A stretch of DNA of 64,000 nucleotides from Methylibium sp. (GCF_013817345.1 NZ_JACDCW010000004.1:1-64000), one strand, 5' to 3'. Counted from the first letter of the stretch, positions 49,332-59,005 are shown. The notes: generated from the sequence alone by a model not told the origin. Numbers and translations are program-made.

Positions 49332-50573
49332 TCAGGGGGGCTCGGCGCGCAGCCGCTCGCGCCGCGCGAGATCGGGGAAGAGTTTCATCCACGTACCGGC
49401 GATCAGCAGCGTGCCCACGCCGCCCAGCACCACCGAGCCGACCGGCCCGAGCAGCGCCGCCGTGGCGCCCGACTCGAACTCGCCGAGCTGGTTGCTCGCG
49501 CCGATGAAGATCGAGTTGACCGCGCTGACCCGTCCGCGCATGGCGTTGGGCGTTTCCAGTTGCACCAGCGATTGGCGGATCACCACGCTGACCATGTCGG
49601 CCGCGCCCGCCACCGCTAGCGCCGCCATCGAGAGCCAGAACAAGGTCGACAAGCCGAAGACCAGCATCGACACGCCGTACACGGCGACGGCAGCGAACAT
49701 GCGCCGGCCGACGCGGCGCTGGAACGGCCACAGCGAAAGCGCCACCGACATCGCCAGCGCGCCGGCCGCCGGCGCACCGCGGAGCAGGCCCAGGCCCCAG
49801 GGACCGACGTGCAGGACGTCCTTCGCGAACATTGGCAGGAGCGCCGTCGCGCCGCCGAGCAGCACCGCGAAGAGGTCGAGCGAGATCGCGCCCAGCACCA
49901 CCGGCCGGTGACGGATGAAGCGAAAGCCGGCCAGCACCGTCTCCAGGCTCATCGGCTCCCGGAGTGGCGCAATGTGCGTGTAGCGCACGCCGGCGAACAG
50001 CACGCTGGCGGCGGCGAAGAGCAGCATGCACACGCCGTAGGTCGCGCTGGCGCCGGCCACGAACAGGAAGCCGCCGATGGCCGGCCCGCCGATGACGGCC
50101 GCCTGCATGCCGGCCGAGTTGAAGGCCATCGCCCGCGGCAGCACCGCATCGGGCACGAGCAGCGGCAGCAAAGCCTGCTGCGCCGGCATCTGGAACGCCT
50201 TGGCGCAGCCGATCGCCACCGACAGTCCCAGCAGCAACTCGCGGCTGGCCCAGCCGCCCAGCGCGGCGGCGACCAGCAGCACGGACACCAGCGCCTGCGA
50301 CGCCATGGCAAGGCCCACGATGCGACGCCGGTCGAGCTGGTCGGCGGCATGGCCTGCAATCAGCACCAACGCCAGTGCCGGCGCGAACTGGAACAGCCCG
50401 ACCAAGCCCAGGTCCCAGGCGCTGCCCGTCAGCGTGTACATCTGCCAGCCGATGGCCACCATCAGCATCTGGTTGGCCATCGTCGCGGCCACGCGGCCGG
50501 CGAAAAAGCGCATGAGCGCGGGGTAGTGGCGCAGCGGCGTGGTGTCGTCGTCGGCGATCGTTTCTGCGTTCAT
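49332..50573 (-). CDS. MFS transporter (EntS-like)
   Basis: LMRFFAGRVAATMANQMLMVAIGWQMYTLTGSAWDLGLVGLFQFAPAL; 12-TM pattern. Confidence 0.92.
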   Translation of the reverse strand: MNAETIADDDTTPLRHYPALMRFFAGRVAATMANQMLMVAIGWQMYTLTGSAWDLGLVGLFQFAPALALVLIAGHAADQLDRRRIVGLAMASQALVSVLLVAAALGGWASRELLLGLSVAIGCAKAFQMPAQQALLPLLVPDAVLPRAMAFNSAGMQAAVIGGPAIGGFLFVAGASATYGVCMLLFAAASVLFAGVRYTHIAPLREPMSLETVLAGFRFIRHRPVVLGAISLDLFAVLLGGATALLPMFAKDVLHVGPWGLGLLRGAPAAGALAMSVALSLWPFQRRVGRRMFAAVAVYGVSMLVFGLSTLFWLSMAALAVAGAADMVSVVIRQSLVQLETPNAMRGRVSAVNSIFIGASNQLGEFESGATAALLGPVGSVVLGGVGTLLIAGTWMKLFPDLARRERLRAEPP

Positions 50574-50729
50574 GGAAGGGCCGGCGCTGGGTTGGCGCTG
50601 ACCTTAGCGCAACACCGGGCGGGCGCAGTGGGACGCCCCTTCCCACGCATTCGCAGCACGGAAGCCTCGCCGCCAACGACATGCCGGGCATCGTGTGCCA
50701 TCGCCAAGCACGCGCTTAATATTGCCGCC

Positions 50730-50999
50730 ATGCCCCGCGTCGAGTTCACGCCGCAGCTCAAGCGATTCACCGAAACACCGCGCATCGATGTGCCGGCCGC
50801 GACCTTGCGCGAGGCGCTCGACGCCGCCTTCGAGCGCAACCCGCGTCTGCGCGGCTACGTGCTCGACGATCAGGGTCATGTGCGCGCCAACGTCGTCATC
50901 TACATCGACGGGCAGGCCAGCCGGGACCGGCTGGCGCAGGGCGATCCGCTGCGGCCCGACAGCAGCGTCTATGTGCTACAGGCGCTGTCCGGGGGCTAG
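50730..50999 (+). CDS. MoaD/ThiS-family beta-grasp protein ending in GG
   Basis: MPRVEFTPQLKRFTETPRIDVPAATLREALDAAFERNPRLRGYVLDDQGHVRANVVIYIDGQ...SSVYVLQALSGG. Confidence 0.88.
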   Translation: MPRVEFTPQLKRFTETPRIDVPAATLREALDAAFERNPRLRGYVLDDQGHVRANVVIYIDGQASRDRLAQGDPLRPDSSVYVLQALSGG

Positions 51000-51035
51000 A
51001 GTCGGATCGCTCGCTTTGCAACGGGGGAGGTTTGG

Positions 51036-52124
51036 ATGAGCACCAATGCCGTCAACGATCGCGCCTGGGTGGCCACGCGCAAGGGCTTGTTCGAGCTGAG
51101 CCGCCACGGCGCCGTCTGGCGCATCGAGCGCGTCAGTTTCCTCGGCGAGCCCGTCACGGCCGTGCTGCCGCCGGATGGGCAGGGCCGCATGCTGGCGGCG
51201 CTCAACCTGGGGCACTTCGGCGTCAAGGTGCATGCCTCGGCCGACAGCGGCGCGAGCTGGACGGAAGTGGCGGCGCCGGCCTATCCGCCGCAGCCCGAAG
51301 ACGCGGCCGGACCGGCCTGGAAAACCGTGCTGATCTGGGTGCTGGAGCAGGCGCACGGCACCGTCTGGGCCGGCACCTTGCCGGGCGGCCTGTTCCGCTC
51401 GGCCGACTTCGGCCGCTCCTGGCAACTGGTCGAGCCGCTGTGGCAGCAGCCGGGGCGGCTCGAGTGGTTCGGTGGCGGCTACGACGTGCCGGGCATCCAT
51501 TCGATCTGCCCGCATCCGCAGCGCGAGCGCGAGCTGCTGATCGGCGTGAGCTGCGGCGGCGTGTGGGTGACGCGCGACGACGGCGCGAGCTGGGCGCTGC
51601 AGGCGCGCGGCATGAGCGCGGCCTACATGCCGCCGGAGCGCGCTGCCGACGAGAACATTCAGGACGCGCACCGCATCGCGCGCTGCGACGGTAGCCCCGA
51701 CACGTTGTGGTGCCAGCATCACAACGGCATGTGGAGCAGCAGCGACAACGCCGCAAGCTGGCAGCCCATCACCGAAGTGCCGGTGTCGAGTTTCGGCTTC
51801 GCGGTCGCCGCGCACCCACGCGATCCGCTCACGGCCTGGTTCGCGCCGGCGCAGGCCGACGAGCGGCGCGTGCCTTCGGGCGGCGCGATGGTGGTCAACC
51901 GCACGCGCGATGGCGGCGCCAGCTTCGAGACCTTGCGCGAGGGCCTGCCGCAGCGCGATTGCTACGACCTGGTCTATCGCCACGGCCTGGCGGTGGCCGA
52001 CGATGGCGTCAACTTGCTGATGGGCAGCACCACCGGCAACCTCTGGTCGAGCAGCGATGCGGGCGAGCTCTGGCATTCGGTTTCCGCGACGCTGCCGCCG
52101 ATACACGCAGTGTGCTTCGGCTGA
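51036..52124 (+). CDS. BNR/Asp-box repeat beta-propeller protein
   Basis: Six Asp-box-like motifs: SADSGASW, SADFGRSW, TRDDGASW, SSDNAASW, TRDGGASF, SSDAGELW. Confidence 0.9.
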   Translation: MSTNAVNDRAWVATRKGLFELSRHGAVWRIERVSFLGEPVTAVLPPDGQGRMLAALNLGHFGVKVHASADSGASWTEVAAPAYPPQPEDAAGPAWKTVLIWVLEQAHGTVWAGTLPGGLFRSADFGRSWQLVEPLWQQPGRLEWFGGGYDVPGIHSICPHPQRERELLIGVSCGGVWVTRDDGASWALQARGMSAAYMPPERAADENIQDAHRIARCDGSPDTLWCQHHNGMWSSSDNAASWQPITEVPVSSFGFAVAAHPRDPLTAWFAPAQADERRVPSGGAMVVNRTRDGGASFETLREGLPQRDCYDLVYRHGLAVADDGVNLLMGSTTGNLWSSSDAGELWHSVSATLPPIHAVCFG

Positions 52125-52235
52125 GGCCTGCCGTCTGCGGCCACAGGCCACAGGCCAGAATCGTCCCTTCGGCCGATGCCGGGCGCCGGCCTGCCGCCCA
52201 CACTGGCCCTCCGGGTTTCAACGTCCAAGGCGCTC

Positions 52236-52390
52236 ATGCACATCCTCCTCGTCGATGACCACGCGCTGTTCCGCGAAGGCATGGAACTCGTGCTCAGCGC
52301 ATCGACCCCGGCATTCGCGCAAGCCACGCGGGCACGGTGGACGCGGGCGTTCGCCTGCTGCAGCAGGCGCCCTTGCCGCAACTCGTGCTG
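52236..52390 (+). pseudogene. Frameshifted, truncated response regulator receiver domain
   Basis: MHILLVDDHALFREGMELVL in one frame, then after a ~1-nt loss IDPGIRASHAGTVDAGVRLLQQAPLPQLVL in another; stops where the phospho-Asp motif would follow. Confidence 0.75.
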
Positions 52391-52575
52391 CCGAGGAACA
52401 CGACCGCCATCGCTGCGGCACAGGCCGCGTAGGACCCCCAGCCGACGCCCGGCACGATGAGTAGCCCGAGGATCCCGGTGGCGGCGATCGCCATCCGGGT
52501 GCCGACCTTCACCTGCTGCGCCAGCGTCCGAATGCGCTCGACCCGGCAGCGCTCCTCCGCCTGTGACTGGAGCAT
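52294..52575 (-). pseudogene. Small membrane ORF whose 3' part runs antisense into the response-regulator relic
   Basis: MLQSQAEERCRVERIRTLAQQVKVGTRMAIAATGILGLLIVPGVGWGSYAACAAAMAVVFLG... then the antisense of the REC fragment from ~52390. Confidence 0.4.
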
Positions 52576-52756
52576 CGCGTGCCCTTTGTGTTTTTTGCAA
52601 CGGGCAGCTTACGCAAGTTCGGTGCGGCGGACCAGTCATTCCAACGGCGGAGCCGGCCTGCAGGCGCGGCGTGGGCGCGCGGCATCCCGCTGCGGTCGAG
52701 AAAGTCCAGCGTCCTCGGGGGCCGGCGGAAGGACTGCTTTTGCTGCGCCGATTGCT

Positions 52757-53467
52757 CTAGAACGGCACGGTCGACGCGAAGCGATGTGGCTCTTCCGTTG
52801 CCGGATGCGCCAGCTCCAGTTCGCTCGCGTGCAGCAGCAGCCGCGGAGCACGGCGCTGGATCTCCGGCGGCGCGTACAGCAAGTCGCCGAGGATGGGATG
52901 GCCGATGGCGCCGAGGTGCACGCGCAACTGGTGGCTACGGCCGGTCAGTGGTTCGAGCTCGAGGCGACTGCAGTCGCGCTCGGCTTGAACGGTCAGCACG
53001 CGCCAGCAGGTCAGCGAGGCTTTGCCGTGGACGTGATCGACTTGCTGGCGCGGGCGCCTTGGCCAGTCGGCCGCGAGCGGCAGATCGATGCGGCCGCTGG
53101 CTTGCACCGGGCAGCCGGCCACCACGGCCATGTAGCGCTTGCCCACCTCGCGCTGTTCGAAGGCGCGGGAGAGTCGGCGCTGCGCGTCGAGGCCGCGCGC
53201 GAACACCATGAGTCCTGAAGTCGCTTGATCGAGCCGGTGCACGATCAGCGCGTCGGCGAACGCGTCTTGCACACGCGCGGCCAGGCAGTCGCGCTTGGCC
53301 TCGCCGCGGCCGGGCACGGCCAGCAAGCCGGCGGGCTTGTCGATGATGAGCAGGTGCGCATCGGCGTAGACGACCTGCAGCTCGGTGCAGGGCGCCGGGG
53401 GCGGTGGAGCGAGGCCCGCGTTCGCATTCGCGATTTCGGGTTCGTTGCCGATCGATGCTGCATTCAC
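52757..53467 (-). CDS. RluA-family pseudouridine synthase
   Basis: LLIIDKPAGLLAVPGRG, IVHRLDQATSGLMVFARG, GRSHQLRVHLGAIGHPILGDLLY. Confidence 0.94.
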   Translation of the reverse strand: MNAASIGNEPEIANANAGLAPPPPAPCTELQVVYADAHLLIIDKPAGLLAVPGRGEAKRDCLAARVQDAFADALIVHRLDQATSGLMVFARGLDAQRRLSRAFEQREVGKRYMAVVAGCPVQASGRIDLPLAADWPRRPRQQVDHVHGKASLTCWRVLTVQAERDCSRLELEPLTGRSHQLRVHLGAIGHPILGDLLYAPPEIQRRAPRLLLHASELELAHPATEEPHRFASTVPF

Positions 53468-53474
53468 GTCGGGT

Positions 53475-54128
53475 TCACGCGGCCACGATGATCGGAAACT
53501 CGGCCCGCAAGCCGCCTTCGCCGGGAAGGAACGCCACCGTCAGCGCCGCTCGCTCGGCCTCGCCGTCCAGGCGACGCCAGAGGAAGTCGCGCGCATTTCG
53601 CGGCTCACCCTCCACGTAGACCTGCGTCGTCAGCAGTTCGCGCCGGCCGAGCCGGACCTTCACATGGATGTGCGGCGTGCGCCCGCTGTAGGGCGCCGGG
53701 CGCAAGGTGCGGAAACGGTACCGTCCCTGCGCGTCGACGCTCACGCGGCCGAAGCCCTGGAAGGTCAGGTCGGCTTTACCGCCGTCGGCCGGGTGGTGGT
53801 AGTGGCCGTTGTCGTCGCACTGCCAGATCTCGACCTGTGCGCCGCTCACCGGCCGGCCCCCGGCATCGCGCACGGTGCCGCTGAGCCAGGCCGGCTGGCC
53901 GCGGGTGTAGGCCTGCTTGCCGGTTCGCAGCAGATCGAAGTCGTTGTCCGTGGGCAAGGCGACCGGGTAGAACGGACCTTCGGTCTGTGCCGGCGTAAGG
54001 AGAAGCGGCGCGGGTTCTGCGGCCCGGGCGCGCAGCCAGAGCGTGGGCAGGGCGAGGGCCGCGGCGCCGGTCAAAGTGCTGCGCAGTAGGCGGCGGCGCG
54101 GGGCGGTAAACGGGGCGGTGTTCGGCAT
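53475..54128 (-). CDS. Intradiol ring-cleavage dioxygenase-like protein (TAT-like signal)
   Basis: RRRLLRSTLTGAAALALP; QTEGPFYPVALP, VEIWQCDDNGHYHHP, RYRFRTLRPAPYSGRTPHIHVKV. Confidence 0.9.
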   Translation of the reverse strand: MPNTAPFTAPRRRLLRSTLTGAAALALPTLWLRARAAEPAPLLLTPAQTEGPFYPVALPTDNDFDLLRTGKQAYTRGQPAWLSGTVRDAGGRPVSGAQVEIWQCDDNGHYHHPADGGKADLTFQGFGRVSVDAQGRYRFRTLRPAPYSGRTPHIHVKVRLGRRELLTTQVYVEGEPRNARDFLWRRLDGEAERAALTVAFLPGEGGLRAEFPIIVAA

Positions 54129-54165
54129 GTGCTGAATCTCGTTCTGGCGCGCAAAGCGGGCCGCG

Positions 54166-54200
54166 CCCTCACCCCAACTCTCTCCCAAAGGGAGAGGGGG
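54166..54200. repeat. Dispersed palindromic intergenic repeat (ccctcaccccaactctctcccaaagggagaggggg)
   Basis: Inverted ctctccc-aaa-gggagag with typical CCCTCACCCCAA lead-in. Confidence 0.7.
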
Positions 54201-54236
54201 ACTATAAAAACTCGGCTCTCAGGAGCATCGAAAACG

Positions 54237-56306
54237 TCAGGGGGGCGGCGCACCGGTGGCGAGTCGATCATGCCCCTCTGCCTTCAGCAGCGTTTCCTGC
54301 AAAAACAGCACCGTCGCGTAGAACTGGTAGTCGGCGTTCTCCTTGCGCGCGAAGCCGTGGCCTTCGTTCTCGGCGCGCAGGTACCAGACCGGCACGCCGT
54401 TGGCGCGCACCTTCTCGACGATCTGCTCGGCTTCGGTCCAGGGCACGCGCGGATCGTTGCGGCCCTGCACCACGAACAGCGGCTTTTCGATCTTCTCGGC
54501 GTTGTTCAGCGGCGAGATGCGTTGCAAGAACTTGCGCATCTGCGGATCGCGTTCATCGCCATATTCGACACGGCGCAGATCACGTCGGTAGCTCTCCGTG
54601 TTGTTGAGGAAAGTCACGAAGTCGGAGATGCCGACGATGTCGATCGCCCCGGCGATGCGCTCGGCGTAGTGCACGCTGGCCGCCAGGCTCATGTAGCCGC
54701 CATAGCTGCCGCCGGCGACCAGTACGCGCGAGGCGTCGAGGCCGCTCTGGCCGGCGATCCAGTCGAGCAAGTTGCCCAGGTCCTTGACGGCGTCCTCGCG
54801 CTGAAAGCCGTTGTCCAGGGTGAGGAAGGTCTTGCCGTAGCCCGCAGAGCCGCGCACGTTGGGCTCGATGATGGCGACGCCCAGTTCGTTGATCAGGTAA
54901 TTCCAGCGGCCCAGAAAACCCAGGCTGGCCTGGCCCTCGGGCCCGCCATGCACCAGCACCACCACCGGTCGCTTGCCGGTGAAGCGGGCGGGCGGCGGGC
55001 TCAGCACGCCGGAGATTTCGCGGCCGTCGAAGCTTGTCCAACGCACGATGCGCTGTGGCAGGAAGCTCGCGGCGTCCAGGCCCGGCGGCACGTAGGGGCG
55101 CGTCCAGGGCTGCACCGTGCGGTCAGCCGCATCGAGCGCGTAGAGCTGGTTGGGGCCCTGCGCGCTGTCGATCGCGAAAGCGAGCCGGTTCGTTGCCGGG
55201 TGAAAGCCCACGCTGTTGACGCTGCCCGGCGGCAGCGGCGGCACCGGCCGCTCGCGCAGGCTGTCGGCGTCGAAGATTCGCAGCTCGGTGCGGCCATCGA
55301 CGTTCATGCGCACAGCGATCTGCGCGCCGTCGTCGCTGAGGGCGACGCCGCTCGCGTCCCACGGGATGTGCGCGGTGATGCGCTGCAAGCCGCCGCTGGC
55401 GAAGTCGTGGAGCATCAGCTCGCGAAATTCGCCGGCGCGGTCGCTCACCACGAAGAGGCCCGAGCCGTCGCGCTTGAAGCCGATCGGGAAATGCGTCGCC
55501 TTGACCGCCTCGCCCTTGGCCGGCAGCAATTGCGTGGGCGTGCCGGTGGCCAGGTCGATCAGCCAGACCTGCGATTCGGTGGCCGAGCGGTAGCGCGTGA
55601 TGGCGAGCCGGCGGTCATCCCGCGACACCGCGCCGCCGAACCAGCCGGGCCCCGGCAGCTCGGCCAGCTTGCGCCGGGCTTCGGGGCGCAGCGGATCGAT
55701 CAGCCACAGCGTCGTGCCCGGGTTCGCGCGGGTGCCCTCCTGCGCGGTGCGGTCGAGCGGCACCGAGGTGACGAGCAGCTCCGAGCGGCCGTGCAGCCAG
55801 TCGACGATGCCGTGGCGCTCGTCGGGATCGGTCAGCAGGCTGACCTTGCGGGTGTCGAGGTCGAGCCGGTAGAGCTGGTTGGCCTCGTTGCCGTCGGCGC
55901 TGCGCGAGAACACCAGGTAGCGGCCATCGGTGGGCTCGTAAGTCGCCTCGCGGACCGGATCGGCGAAGTCGGTGAGCTGCTCGAGCGGCGCCAGCGGTGC
56001 CGTCGCGCGGAACAACTGCGCTGTGTTGGCGCCGGCCTTGCGGTGGGTGACCAGCATCTCGCTCTTCTGCGGATGCCACTCGACGAAGCCGTGGCCGCGG
56101 AAGTTGGTGTACTGCTCGACCTGGCGCACCAGTGACATCGGAATCGGCGGAATGCCCTGCACGAAGAGGTTCTCGTTGGGCAGCAGGGTGCCGGCACTCG
56201 GCGAGGAAGCCGGCGGCGTGCTGCAAGCAGCGCTCAGCAGGCCTGCCGCGGCCACGGCGACGATTCGGCCTAGGCTGCGTCTTCCCAGACCAGTCCTCAT
56301 CGGCAT
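54237..56306 (-). CDS. S9-family prolyl oligopeptidase-like lipoprotein
   Basis: Lipobox LLSAACS; propeller repeats; VVVLVHGGPEGQ, VAGGSYGGYMSL (GxSxGG), GHGFARKEN. Confidence 0.94.
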   Translation of the reverse strand: MPMRTGLGRRSLGRIVAVAAAGLLSAACSTPPASSPSAGTLLPNENLFVQGIPPIPMSLVRQVEQYTNFRGHGFVEWHPQKSEMLVTHRKAGANTAQLFRATAPLAPLEQLTDFADPVREATYEPTDGRYLVFSRSADGNEANQLYRLDLDTRKVSLLTDPDERHGIVDWLHGRSELLVTSVPLDRTAQEGTRANPGTTLWLIDPLRPEARRKLAELPGPGWFGGAVSRDDRRLAITRYRSATESQVWLIDLATGTPTQLLPAKGEAVKATHFPIGFKRDGSGLFVVSDRAGEFRELMLHDFASGGLQRITAHIPWDASGVALSDDGAQIAVRMNVDGRTELRIFDADSLRERPVPPLPPGSVNSVGFHPATNRLAFAIDSAQGPNQLYALDAADRTVQPWTRPYVPPGLDAASFLPQRIVRWTSFDGREISGVLSPPPARFTGKRPVVVLVHGGPEGQASLGFLGRWNYLINELGVAIIEPNVRGSAGYGKTFLTLDNGFQREDAVKDLGNLLDWIAGQSGLDASRVLVAGGSYGGYMSLAASVHYAERIAGAIDIVGISDFVTFLNNTESYRRDLRRVEYGDERDPQMRKFLQRISPLNNAEKIEKPLFVVQGRNDPRVPWTEAEQIVEKVRANGVPVWYLRAENEGHGFARKENADYQFYATVLFLQETLLKAEGHDRLATGAPPP

Positions 56307-57319
56307 TCTTTCAAGCCGAATTCCCTGGCAAGCAGGGCATAAGAATGGCGGCGCGCCGCCGGCGAGTGGGCCCAGGTGTTGATCACCAGTTCTTCGAGTT
56401 CCAGGCTCGCGGCCAGCGCCCGCAGCTTGTCGGCCACTTGCCCGGCCGTGCCGACAAAGGCCTTGCGCTGCCCGGCTTCGACACCGGCCCGCTCTTCTTC
56501 GCCGAAGCCGCGCTCGGCGATGTCGTCGGGCGCCTGCAAGGGGCCCAGGCGCCCGCGCAGGTAGTCGGAGCGCCAGCGGTCGCGGCTCAAGGCGTGGTGG
56601 CGCGCTTCGGCCTCGCTGTCAGCGGCCAGGGCCCAGACGCAGATCGTGACTTCGGGCAACGGGTGGCGTTCGCTCGGCCGGTACAGACCGCGGTAGAGCT
56701 CGAGCGCCTGCTCGACGCCCTGGCCGTCCATGAAGAAATAGGCGAATGCATACGGCAGGCCCAGGTGCGCGGCGAGTCGCGCACCGTAGTCGGAGCTGCC
56801 CAGGATCCACAACTGCGGCGCGTGTTGGATGCTGTTCGGCGCTTCGGCCGGCCCGCCGCGCGGATGCGCGACGAGGCCGCGGTGCTGCGCGCCGCTGCTC
56901 CAGGCCTGAAGGTCGAGCACCTGCTCGGGGAAATCTTCCGCACCGGGCCGCGCATGCGGGTTCAGCGCCAGCGCGCTGCGCCGGTCGCCGCCGGGCGCGC
57001 GGCCCACACCGAGGTCGATGCGCCCGGGCGCCAACGCGTCGAGCACGCGGAACTGCTCGGCCACCTTGAACGCAGAGTAGTGCGGCAGCATGACGCCGGC
57101 GCTGCCGAGGCGGATGCGCTCGGTGCGCGCCGCGATCGCCGCCAGCAGCACCTCGGGCGCCGTGCCCACGATGCTGGGCAGGCTGTGGTGCTCGCTGAGC
57201 CAAAAGCGCTGGTAGCCGAGTGCCTCGCAATGCGGCGCAAGCGAGAGCGTGTCGCGGATCGCGTCGGCCTCGCTGGCGCCGCTGAGGGCGACCGATTGAT
57301 CGAGAACGGAAAGTCTCAT
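56297..57319 (-). CDS. LLM-class flavin-dependent oxidoreductase
   Basis: LSVLDQSVALSGASEADAIRDTLSLAPHCEALGYQRFWLSEHH...RIDLGVGRAPGGD. Confidence 0.95.
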   Translation of the reverse strand: MRLSVLDQSVALSGASEADAIRDTLSLAPHCEALGYQRFWLSEHHSLPSIVGTAPEVLLAAIAARTERIRLGSAGVMLPHYSAFKVAEQFRVLDALAPGRIDLGVGRAPGGDRRSALALNPHARPGAEDFPEQVLDLQAWSSGAQHRGLVAHPRGGPAEAPNSIQHAPQLWILGSSDYGARLAAHLGLPYAFAYFFMDGQGVEQALELYRGLYRPSERHPLPEVTICVWALAADSEAEARHHALSRDRWRSDYLRGRLGPLQAPDDIAERGFGEEERAGVEAGQRKAFVGTAGQVADKLRALAASLELEELVINTWAHSPAARRHSYALLAREFGLKECR

Positions 57320-57472
57320 GCGGTGGGTGTTCGGTAGGCGCGCCGTGGACCCGCGGTGGGCGCGTGGTGAGCGTCGCGCGCCTGGGCTGTCTGCCGCGCA
57401 TTGTCGGCAGGCCGCCGCGCCGCTGCGGCCGCTGCGCCGGGCGCCACTGCCCGCGGCAGGGGCAGCGCCGCG

Positions 57473-57727
57473 TCAGCCGCGTGCGGCGCGTGCGCGTTCG
57501 CGCAGCATGAACAGATAAAGGCTTTCGACTTTCTCGCGCGCCCAAGGCGTCTTGCGCAGGAACTTCAGGCTCGACGCGATGCTCGGCTCGCTGGTGAAGC
57601 AGCGGATGGCGATGCGCTCACCGAGCCCCGGCCAGCCGAAGTAAGCCACCAGCTCGGTAAGCATCGCCTCGAGTGTCAGCCCGTGCAGCGGGTCGCGCGG
57701 CGGGGGTGCGGTCATGGGCCGGTTCAT
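57473..57727 (-). CDS. VF530-family putative DNA-binding protein
   Basis: DPLHGLTLEAMLTELVAYFGWPGLGERIAIRCFTSEPSIASSLKFLRKTPWAREKVESLYL. Confidence 0.9.
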   Translation of the reverse strand: MNRPMTAPPPRDPLHGLTLEAMLTELVAYFGWPGLGERIAIRCFTSEPSIASSLKFLRKTPWAREKVESLYLFMLRERARAARG

Positions 57728-57787
57728 CGAAGCGGGGGCCTGAGCGCGCCGACACGACGCTCGTCGAAGGCCTGCGCCCCGCAAGCG

Positions 57788-57810
57788 AAAACGGCGGCCG
57801 AAGCCGCCGT
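57788..57810 (-). terminator. Rho-independent terminator of the Tim44-like gene
   Basis: Minus strand acggcggc-ttcg-gccgccgttttcg. Confidence 0.85.
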
Positions 57811-57836
57811 GGATGTCGTCGCTTGCGCGCGAACGC

Positions 57837-58757
57837 TCAAGCCGGGGTCGGCGAAATGCCGGCGATCGCCCACTCGCGCTCGCCCTGCACCGGCTTGACG
57901 AGGTGCCAGAGTTCGTCGAAGGGCTCGGCCGTCCCGTCAGCGTCCTCGCGGATCAGGCCGTGGAAGCGCACCGACACGATCCACTGGCCGTCTTCCTGCG
58001 CGGTATCGAGCACTTCGGCTTCCAGTTGCACCACGTCGGTCTTCTGGGCGGCGGCGCCACGCTCCTGAAGGTCCAGGCGCAAGGAGGCGAACAGCTCGGG
58101 CGTCGTGAAGCGGCGCAAATCGTCCACTTCTGCCGCGTCGTTGGCCGCTTGCAGGCGGATGAAGATCATCTTGGCGATGCGCTCGAACTCCGCGGCGTCG
58201 AAGCCGGCGGGTTGCACTGCCGAGATGCGGGAATCGACGGCGCTGCCGGCGGCGACGGCTGGCGTCGCAAGGGCGCTGCGCTGCATCGGTTCGGGCTCTT
58301 CGGCCCCCGGCCCGCCGCGTGGCGCACCGGCGCCGGCGAACTGCAGATTGCCCGGAGCGGCGCGTGCCGTGGGCGCGCCGACATTCAGGCGCCGCATCAG
58401 CCAGCGGATGGCGATGAAGGCCACCGCCGCCAGCAGCAGGAGGGTGACGAAGTTGGCCAGGCCCTCGCCGAAGCCGAAGTGGCTCAGCAGCGCGGCGATG
58501 CCCAGGCCGGCCGCCAAGCCCGCGAGGGGGCCCAGGAACGAGCGCCTGCCCGCCGCCGCGGCGCCGGCAGCAGCCGGCGCGGCTGCGGTTGCGCCAGGGC
58601 TGGGCTTGGGTGCCACGTCAGCCTGTTTGGGCGGCATCTGCCGCTGCATGCCAGCGGCCCGGCCGCCGCCCAGGCGGCGCGCTTCGGCGTCGGTGGGGGC
58701 GAAGTTGAGCGTCACCCCGGCCAGCGCCATCGAAAGTGCTATCAGCAATGTCTTCAC
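57837..58757 (-). CDS. Tim44-like domain protein
   Basis: GTG start; signal/TM region, FDAAEFERIAKMIFIRLQAANDAAEVDDLRRFTTPELFASLRLDLQERG. Confidence 0.9.
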   Translation of the reverse strand: MKTLLIALSMALAGVTLNFAPTDAEARRLGGGRAAGMQRQMPPKQADVAPKPSPGATAAAPAAAGAAAAGRRSFLGPLAGLAAGLGIAALLSHFGFGEGLANFVTLLLLAAVAFIAIRWLMRRLNVGAPTARAAPGNLQFAGAGAPRGGPGAEEPEPMQRSALATPAVAAGSAVDSRISAVQPAGFDAAEFERIAKMIFIRLQAANDAAEVDDLRRFTTPELFASLRLDLQERGAAAQKTDVVQLEAEVLDTAQEDGQWIVSVRFHGLIREDADGTAEPFDELWHLVKPVQGEREWAIAGISPTPA

Positions 58758-59005
58758 AACGGTCTCCTCGATCGGTTCATTCAAGCCGCCTCGGTGCGGC
58801 ACTTGCCGTCAGACCCTGTTCGAGTCGTTCGGTTCAGCGCGACACCGTTCGGTGGTTGCGGTCCAGGACTGCATGCTACGCGGGCTGAGCGGATCAGAAT
58901 CATCGCCGCGCACGGGAGCACGAGCCATGTAGCAATCGGAGCGCCTGTCGCAGCGGCAAGCGCTGCGCCGCGATCGGGTCTTGCAAGCGGTTTGGCACGC
59001 CGGCC

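Noticed and set aside
52176-52460. 94-aa ORF as an intact response regulator
   Set aside because: Only ~20 N-terminal residues match a receiver domain in this frame; the rest is out-of-frame Arg/Ser-rich sequence, so it is listed as a pseudogene.
54129-56135. 668-aa plus-strand ORF antisense to the S9 peptidase
   Set aside because: Codon-position shadow of a real gene; no domain signature.
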